DNA of 64,000 nt, from positions 1-64,000 of the forward strand of contig SDZD01000013.1 of the NCBI GenBank assembly GCA_004172935.1, read 5' to 3'. Origin of the DNA: a bacterium (GTDB lineage Bacteria; Armatimonadota; Abditibacteriia; Abditibacteriales; Abditibacteriaceae). This document shows positions 59,444-64,000 of this stretch, piece by piece (within the stretch, counting starts at the first letter, position 1; each line of letters begins with the position of its first letter). The notes below the pieces were generated by a model. The model saw only the letters and a list, made by a program, of their open reading frames with translations. It was not told the origin of the DNA and did not search any database. The translations under genes were made by a program, and so were the position numbers.

Positions 59444-61300
59444 ATGGCGCTTTCCAACAACTCGCCCGCCGCGCCAGCTGCGCGGCCACAGACCATCGCT
59501 CACGCCCTACTGTTCAAAAACAAAGTGTCAAAAGAACAGGCTATGGACGCGATGAAGCGAGCTAACAACTCGCACGCGGCACTTCCCGGCATCTTTATGG
59601 AACTGGGTATTTCCGATGTCGACATTGCCGAAGCGCAGGCTCAAGTACAGGGCGTTCCGTTTTTCGATCTCAAGAAAACCCCGCCTTCCGAAGACGCCAG
59701 GAATTTAATTCCCGATGATTTGCAGACTCGCTTAAAAGCGACGGGGCTTCGTATTGAAGGCGATACGCTCATTGTGGCGCTGGACAATCCCAAAGATTTC
59801 CATGCGCTCGAAGATTTACAACTGCGCACAAAAATGCGAATCCGCGCGGTCATCGCAGCGCCTTCGCAATTGGAAGCATTTCGCGAAAACGGAGGCGGCG
59901 GACTTATTCCCACCGGCTCCGAAGATGGCGACGGCAAACCCAAGGATGAGCGTGCCGTTAATTTGGACGATGAAACGTTCTTCGATAGCGGTGTTGCCAG
60001 CATGCTTGAGGACCTCAGGCCTGTTGAAACGCTTGCTTCCAATAACAAGAAGAAGAAGAAGGACGATACTCCAAAAGAAGAAACCGGCTCCACGGAAGTT
60101 GGTGGCGGCGAAGGCGGCGAACTGGCCGACGAAGCGCCTATCATCCGTATCGTGAACACGGTTCTTTTGTATGCCTTGCGCGATGGTGCTTCGGATATTC
60201 ACATCGAGCCACAGCAAAAAGGCGTTCGTATCCGCTACCGCATCGACGGTGTGCTTCACGAGCAGATGAAGATTCCGCAGTACGTCTTGAACCCGCTGAT
60301 TTCGCGTATCAAGATCATGTCGGAAATGAACATCGCCGAACGACGCATCCCACAGGACGGACGTATCAAATTGACGATGCAGGGCAAGGAATATGACATG
60401 CGTGTCAACACCTGCCCTTCGATGTACGGCGAAAAGATCGTTATGCGAGTTCTGGACAAGTCTTCGGTTATGCTCGGTTTGGACAAAATCGGGTTGTATC
60501 CAGAGATGCAGGCTCAGTTGCTGGACATCTGCACACAGCCGAACGGCATGTTGTACATCGCGGGTCCCACGGGTTCGGGTAAGACGACGACGCTGTACTC
60601 GCTACTCAACATCGTCTCGACCATCGAGAAGAACGTTTCGACTGTAGAAGACCCGGTTGAGTACCAGTTGGGCGGCATCACTCAGGTTCAGGTGAACCGC
60701 AAAGCTGGTTTGACATTCGCTTCGGCGCTGCGCGCCTTCTTGCGTCAAGACCCTGACATCATCATGGTTGGAGAGATTCGAGACCTGGAAACGGCGGAAA
60801 TCGCGGTTCAGGCTTCGCTCACCGGTCACTTTGTGTTGTCAACCATCCACACCAACGATGCTCCTTCGGTTCCGACACGTCTGGCCGACATGGGCGTTGA
60901 GCCGTTCTTGATTTCGGCGTCGTTGACGGGAAGCCTTGCGCAACGTCTGGCACGACGCATTTGTGGCAACTGCAAGGAGGAGTACGTGCCTCAACGGGAA
61001 ATTCTGCTACGTTTCGGCTTCGATCCCATCAAACATCCCGAACAGAAATTCTGGCGTGGGCGCGGTTGCGAAAACTGCAAACAGACCGGATTCAAGGGAC
61101 GTATGGGCGTCTACGAACTAATGCGAATCAACGAAGAAATTTCCGAGTTGATCGTGCGACGCGCGACAGTAGCTGAAATCAAAGAAGCAGCGCGTGGCGC
61201 GGGCATGGTTACTTTGCAGGAAGATGCCTTCCGCAAGTGCAAAGACGGCTTTACAACAGTCGATGAGGTTATGCGCGTCGTGTTCACCGGCGGCCACTAA
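59444..61300 (+). CDS. pilB: Type IV pilus extension ATPase PilB (T2SE/GspE family)
   Basis: The 618-residue protein has the GspE_N domain (residues 15-150), a charged linker (NNKKKKKDDTPKEE), the N2-like domain (SDIHIEPQQKGVRIRYRIDG) and the ATPase core: Walker A GPTGSGKTT with K380, Asp box VEDPVEYQL, Walker B IIMVGEIRD, His box HFVLSTIHTND and the tetracysteine zinc motif (CGNCKEE, CENCKQ). It powers pilus or pseudopilus assembly. GAGG lies 6 bases before the ATG. The gene opens a plus-strand run pilB, T2SE-like protein, pilT, pilC. Confidence 0.95.
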   Translation: MALSNNSPAAPAARPQTIAHALLFKNKVSKEQAMDAMKRANNSHAALPGIFMELGISDVDIAEAQAQVQGVPFFDLKKTPPSEDARNLIPDDLQTRLKATGLRIEGDTLIVALDNPKDFHALEDLQLRTKMRIRAVIAAPSQLEAFRENGGGGLIPTGSEDGDGKPKDERAVNLDDETFFDSGVASMLEDLRPVETLASNNKKKKKDDTPKEETGSTEVGGGEGGELADEAPIIRIVNTVLLYALRDGASDIHIEPQQKGVRIRYRIDGVLHEQMKIPQYVLNPLISRIKIMSEMNIAERRIPQDGRIKLTMQGKEYDMRVNTCPSMYGEKIVMRVLDKSSVMLGLDKIGLYPEMQAQLLDICTQPNGMLYIAGPTGSGKTTTLYSLLNIVSTIEKNVSTVEDPVEYQLGGITQVQVNRKAGLTFASALRAFLRQDPDIIMVGEIRDLETAEIAVQASLTGHFVLSTIHTNDAPSVPTRLADMGVEPFLISASLTGSLAQRLARRICGNCKEEYVPQREILLRFGFDPIKHPEQKFWRGRGCENCKQTGFKGRMGVYELMRINEEISELIVRRATVAEIKEAARGAGMVTLQEDAFRKCKDGFTTVDEVMRVVFTGGH

Positions 61301-61319
61301 TAGCATTTGAGGTCTTGAC

Positions 61320-61829
61320 ATGAACCCACAGCACTGGGGCGCGCTCGGTTTAAAACGAGCGTGCCTCGCCGACATCGAGCGTAGTTCTGGCCCGTTCGAT
61401 CCCGAAGTACAGCCTGACCCAGGCCCGCTGAGGGTGTTCGATGCGGCGAGAGAGTTGCAAAAAACACAACAACTAGTCGCGGAACTGCGCGCGCAAGAAC
61501 CTGTCGAGCGCATCGTGAACACGCTCCTTTTGTCGGCGATCAAAGAGGGCGCCCGCTTACTCACCATCGAACCCGATGCCCTGGGTGTGCGTGTGCGCCA
61601 TACAGTGGGCAAAAGCGAGCGAGACCACTTGCATCTGCCAACGACCACTCTCGCGCCGATAATAGAGCGTTTACGCCATATGGCCAAAGTCGCGGGCGAA
61701 GCTCGCGAGGGGTCATTCCAACTTTCAGTAGAGAAGCGCCGCTACTTGCTTCACGTCGGGTTACAGCCTACAGTGTGGGGCGAACGTGTTGAAATTGCAT
61801 TTGCAGCAGTTCCTAACGCTGCGGCGTAA
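61320..61829 (+). CDS. Stand-alone T2SE/PilB N2-like domain without ATPase motifs
   Basis: The 169-residue protein starts MNPQHWGALGLKRACLADIE. From residue 55 it aligns with PilB upstream: ELRAQEPVERIVNTLLLSAIKEGARLLTIEPDALGVRVRH against RIVNTVLLYALRDGASDIHIEPQQKGVRIRYRIDG, and ERRIPQDGRIKLTMQGKEYD against EAREGSFQLSVEKRRYLLHVG. The key H of SDIH is replaced (LLTIEP). It stops before Walker A, so it cannot hydrolyse ATP. GAGG is 7 bases upstream of the ATG, so it looks translated. It may regulate or cap the ATPases, or be a degenerate duplicate. Confidence 0.8.
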   Translation: MNPQHWGALGLKRACLADIERSSGPFDPEVQPDPGPLRVFDAARELQKTQQLVAELRAQEPVERIVNTLLLSAIKEGARLLTIEPDALGVRVRHTVGKSERDHLHLPTTTLAPIIERLRHMAKVAGEAREGSFQLSVEKRRYLLHVGLQPTVWGERVEIAFAAVPNAAA

Positions 61830-61951
61830 ACTAAGTCATTAGTCAAGGCACGTAAAACGCCCTCCCATCGTCTCTTTAATTGCGGCGAGAATGCGGCGTT
61901 TGTAATCGTGCGGTTCGCGTTCCGTTTTCGCCCCTTCGAGGGGTTTCATTC

Positions 61952-63235
61952 ATGGCTCAAAATCCAACTCAATTCGGGCGCCCGATGCCCACTGCACCCG
62001 GCGCTATGCCGCCGCGTCCCATGGCTCCCAATGGTGCGCCGATGGCGCGTCCCGGTATGCCAGGTGGCTTTGCGCGTGAAGCGCCGCCCGAACCAGTGGT
62101 CGAAGTCGTCGAGAAACTTTCCCTCGATGAAGTTCACCTGGACGAACTGCTACAACACGTCATCGACTTGAAAGGCTCGGACTTGCACCTTGCCGTCAGC
62201 AAGCCGCCGTGTATCCGTGTTCACGGCAAAATCCGCGAATTGTCTCAATATGACATGTTCAAGGGGCCGGGCCTTCAGCGCATCATCTACGATGTCTTGA
62301 CCGATGAGCAGATTCAGCGCTTTGAAAACGAGTGGGAACTTGACTTCGCGTACTCTACTGCTGATGGCGCCGCCCGTTTCCGTGTTAACGCCTACCGCGA
62401 TAAGGGCGCACTCGCAGCCGCGATGCGTATTATCCCGACCAAAATCCCCAACCCTGAAGACCTGGGCTTGCCCCCGGTTATCATGGAACTGGCGAACCGC
62501 CCACGCGGCTTGATGCTGGTGACGGGACCAACGGGTTCGGGCAAATCGACCACTCTTGCGGCGGTTATCAACAAAATCAACTCGGAACACGACGGTCACA
62601 TCCTGACTATCGAAGACCCTATTGAATTCGTTCACCCCCACAGACGGTGCGTTGTCAACCAACGCGAAGTGGGAACTGACACTCGCTCGTTCAAGAACGC
62701 TCTTCGCGCGGCTTTGCGCGAAGACCCAGACGTTATCCTCGTCGGAGAAATGCGTGACAACGAGACGATTCACTTAGCGATCACCGCTGCCGAAACGGGA
62801 CACCTTGTTTTTGGAACATTGCACACCAACTCGGCTGCTGAATCTGTCGACCGTATGGTCGGCGTATTTCCTTCGGAACAGCAAGAGCAGATTCGCACCC
62901 AATTGTCGAACTCTATCGTCGCCATCGTTACGCAGCAGTTGCTGCCGAAAGTGGGCGGCGGTCGTGTCGGTGCGGTGGAAATCATGATCGCCAACTCGGC
63001 GATTCGCAACCTCATCCGCGAAGCCAAAGCGCACCAGATGACCTCCATCATCCAGACGCAAAACGGTATCGGGATGCAGACGATGGACCAGGCTCTGCGC
63101 GACCTCGTGCTGCAAGGCATGGTCACCTATGAAGATGCCATGAGCCGTGCTCATAACGCCGCTGAACTGGAAGTTATGATTTCGGGTGGTATGGCACAGA
63201 TGCAGGCGGCAGCTGCCTCACAAGGGCGCCGCTAA
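61952..63235 (+). CDS. pilT: Type IV pilus retraction ATPase PilT
   Basis: The 427-residue protein has a Pro/Met/Gly-rich N-terminal extension of about 45 residues, then the PilT core: LDELLQHVIDLKGSDLHLAV, Walker A GPTGSGKST with K198, VEDP-like IEDPIEFVH, Walker B VILVGEMRD, HLVFGTLHTNSAAESVDR, and the AIRNLIREAKAHQM segment with the C-terminal helix found in PilT. It depolymerises pili and drives twitching. I choose the ATG at 61952 because GAGGGG precedes it; upstream codons in frame are not conserved-looking. The N-terminal extension is unusual. Confidence 0.94.
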   Translation: MAQNPTQFGRPMPTAPGAMPPRPMAPNGAPMARPGMPGGFAREAPPEPVVEVVEKLSLDEVHLDELLQHVIDLKGSDLHLAVSKPPCIRVHGKIRELSQYDMFKGPGLQRIIYDVLTDEQIQRFENEWELDFAYSTADGAARFRVNAYRDKGALAAAMRIIPTKIPNPEDLGLPPVIMELANRPRGLMLVTGPTGSGKSTTLAAVINKINSEHDGHILTIEDPIEFVHPHRRCVVNQREVGTDTRSFKNALRAALREDPDVILVGEMRDNETIHLAITAAETGHLVFGTLHTNSAAESVDRMVGVFPSEQQEQIRTQLSNSIVAIVTQQLLPKVGGGRVGAVEIMIANSAIRNLIREAKAHQMTSIIQTQNGIGMQTMDQALRDLVLQGMVTYEDAMSRAHNAAELEVMISGGMAQMQAAAASQGRR

Positions 63236-63241
63236 AACGAC

Positions 63242-63269
63242 GGGGCGAGGTGACACTCGCCCCATTTTT
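63242..63269 (+). terminator. Hairpin with T-run between pilT and pilC
   Basis: GGGGCGAG (63242-63249) pairs with CTCGCCCC (63256-63263) over GTGACA, followed by ATTTTT. It may reduce readthrough into pilC. Confidence 0.7.
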
Positions 63270-63307
63270 CAGATTTCGCGTTAGGTATTTGTTTTCAGGA
63301 ACACCCA

Positions 63308-64000
63308 ATGGCAGTTTTCGCTTACGTCACCAAGGATTCAGCGGGGAAAATTCACCGGGGCCGCATTGAGGCTCCGAATGAAAAGACGCTTACCAAAAAG
63401 CTCACCGAACAGGGCTTTTTAGTGCAATCAGTCACGGCAGAGACGGTTAAAAAGAAGAAATTCAACCCTCTCAAGATGTTGCAGCGCGTGAAACCCACGC
63501 AAATCGCCATCTTCTGCCGCCAGTTTGCGACCATGATCAACGCGGGCGTTTCGCTCGTGCGCTGCTTGTCCGTTCTAGAGAAGCAGTCGGTTAGCCCGAA
63601 ACTCAAGGAGTGCATCCGCGACGTGCAGAACCGCGTCGAGGCTGGCGAAACCTTGTCGCGCGCTATGTCGCACCACCCCGCAGTTTTCTCGAACCTAACC
63701 CTTGGTCTGGTGAAAGCGGGCGAAGTCGGCGGTGTGTTGGATGAAACTCTCGACCGTCTCGCACAGTTCATGGAGGCGGACATCCGCCTTCGCCAGAAGA
63801 TCAAAGCGGCTATGACCTACCCGGTGTTGGTAGGTATCGTGGCTTTTTGTATCGTTACGTTCCTTGTGACCTTCATCGTGCCGAAGTTCATGGACATCTT
63901 CAAGGACTTTAAAGTCGAGATGCCCGCGATGACGATGGCTCTGGTGTCGGTTTCTCACTTCATGACCAACCCGCAGTCGATTGTTCCGACTGTTGTGGGC
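63308..64000 (+). CDS. pilC: Type IV pilus inner-membrane platform protein PilC, 5' part
   Basis: The first 231 codons are present; the gene runs off the window. It starts MAVFAYVTKDSAGKIHRG, with AGGA upstream of the ATG. T2SF-domain landmarks are visible: QIAIFCRQFATMINAGVSLVRCL, LSRAMSHHPAVFSNLTLGLVKAGEVGG and a membrane segment at VLVGIVAFCIVTFLVTFIVP. PilC is the platform on which PilB and PilT act. Order pilB, small protein, pilT, pilC is typical of type IV pilus loci. Confidence 0.94.
   Translation, partial: MAVFAYVTKDSAGKIHRGRIEAPNEKTLTKKLTEQGFLVQSVTAETVKKKKFNPLKMLQRVKPTQIAIFCRQFATMINAGVSLVRCLSVLEKQSVSPKLKECIRDVQNRVEAGETLSRAMSHHPAVFSNLTLGLVKAGEVGGVLDETLDRLAQFMEADIRLRQKIKAAMTYPVLVGIVAFCIVTFLVTFIVPKFMDIFKDFKVEMPAMTMALVSVSHFMTNPQSIVPTVVG

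Noticed and set aside
1..64000. Search for CRISPR arrays, tRNA and rRNA genes
   Set aside because: No regularly spaced 25-40-bp repeats and no GTTCRANTC-centred cloverleaf in the intergenic stretches; no rRNA-like sequence was seen. A covariance search would be decisive.

Overview
The window looks like a chromosomal segment of a heterotrophic bacterium of the Armatimonadota/Abditibacteriota type. The clue is a set of DUF1559 pseudopilin-like proteins whose N-termini read [18 protein letters not shown] followed by [13 protein letters not shown], a form I associate with that group. They sit beside a PilB-PilT-PilC type IV pilus locus, DUF1844 and DUF1802 proteins, and a chitin/GlcNAc cluster. 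The assignment is inference; the window contains no rRNA or tRNA gene that I can see.

Region 1 (about 190-12841, all minus strand) is a chitin/N-acetylglucosamine catabolic unit. In transcription order it holds a GntR-type regulator with a sugar-sensor-like domain, a DUF1559 pseudopilin, a lipoprotein with a TIM-barrel-like domain, a Gfo/Idh/MocA oxidoreductase, a GH18 chitinase, a NagB-LmbE fusion, a second NagB homologue, NagA, a large DUF6785-like membrane protein and a GH20 hexosaminidase. Several neighbours overlap by 4 bases. No ordinary sugar transporter is present, so the membrane protein is the candidate uptake system.

Region 2 (13059-21312) holds an ATP-grasp protein, aspS, two tandem 4-helix membrane paralogues, secreted proteins (one with a P460-type heme site, one with two YbaY-like domains), and a small three-gene group flanked by a duplicated gene end. 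Region 3 (21369-29600) carries the arginine genes argB, argD, argF and argG, all on the minus strand, split by an unknown gene, a TnpB-only IS element, a peptidoglycan-binding protein and an unusual DUF1559-like protein. A terminator-like hairpin abuts the argB start codon.

Region 4 (29663-40182) is mixed housekeeping: a metallophosphoesterase, an FkbM methyltransferase, a GlmU-like protein, DUF1844, DUF1802, a peroxiredoxin-like protein, the c-di-AMP pair cdaA/cdaR-like next to alanine racemase, tatA preceded by a truncated tandem copy of its own start, and a class V aminotransferase. Region 5 (40256-52326, minus strand) runs from accB-like through a small lipoprotein, accC and nusB into five glycosyltransferases, an O-antigen-ligase-like protein and a large membrane protein. 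The accB-like protein has histidine where the biotinylated lysine should be, which I consider the most interesting single observation here.

Region 6 (52327-59183) has a palindrome-rich intergenic stretch, a small acidic protein, one truncated and two tandemly duplicated DUF1559 pseudopilin genes, and a 1071-residue secreted protein made of lectin-like modules. Region 7 (59444-64000, plus strand) is pilB, a stand-alone ATPase-less T2SE-like domain protein, pilT and the start of pilC, which runs off the window.
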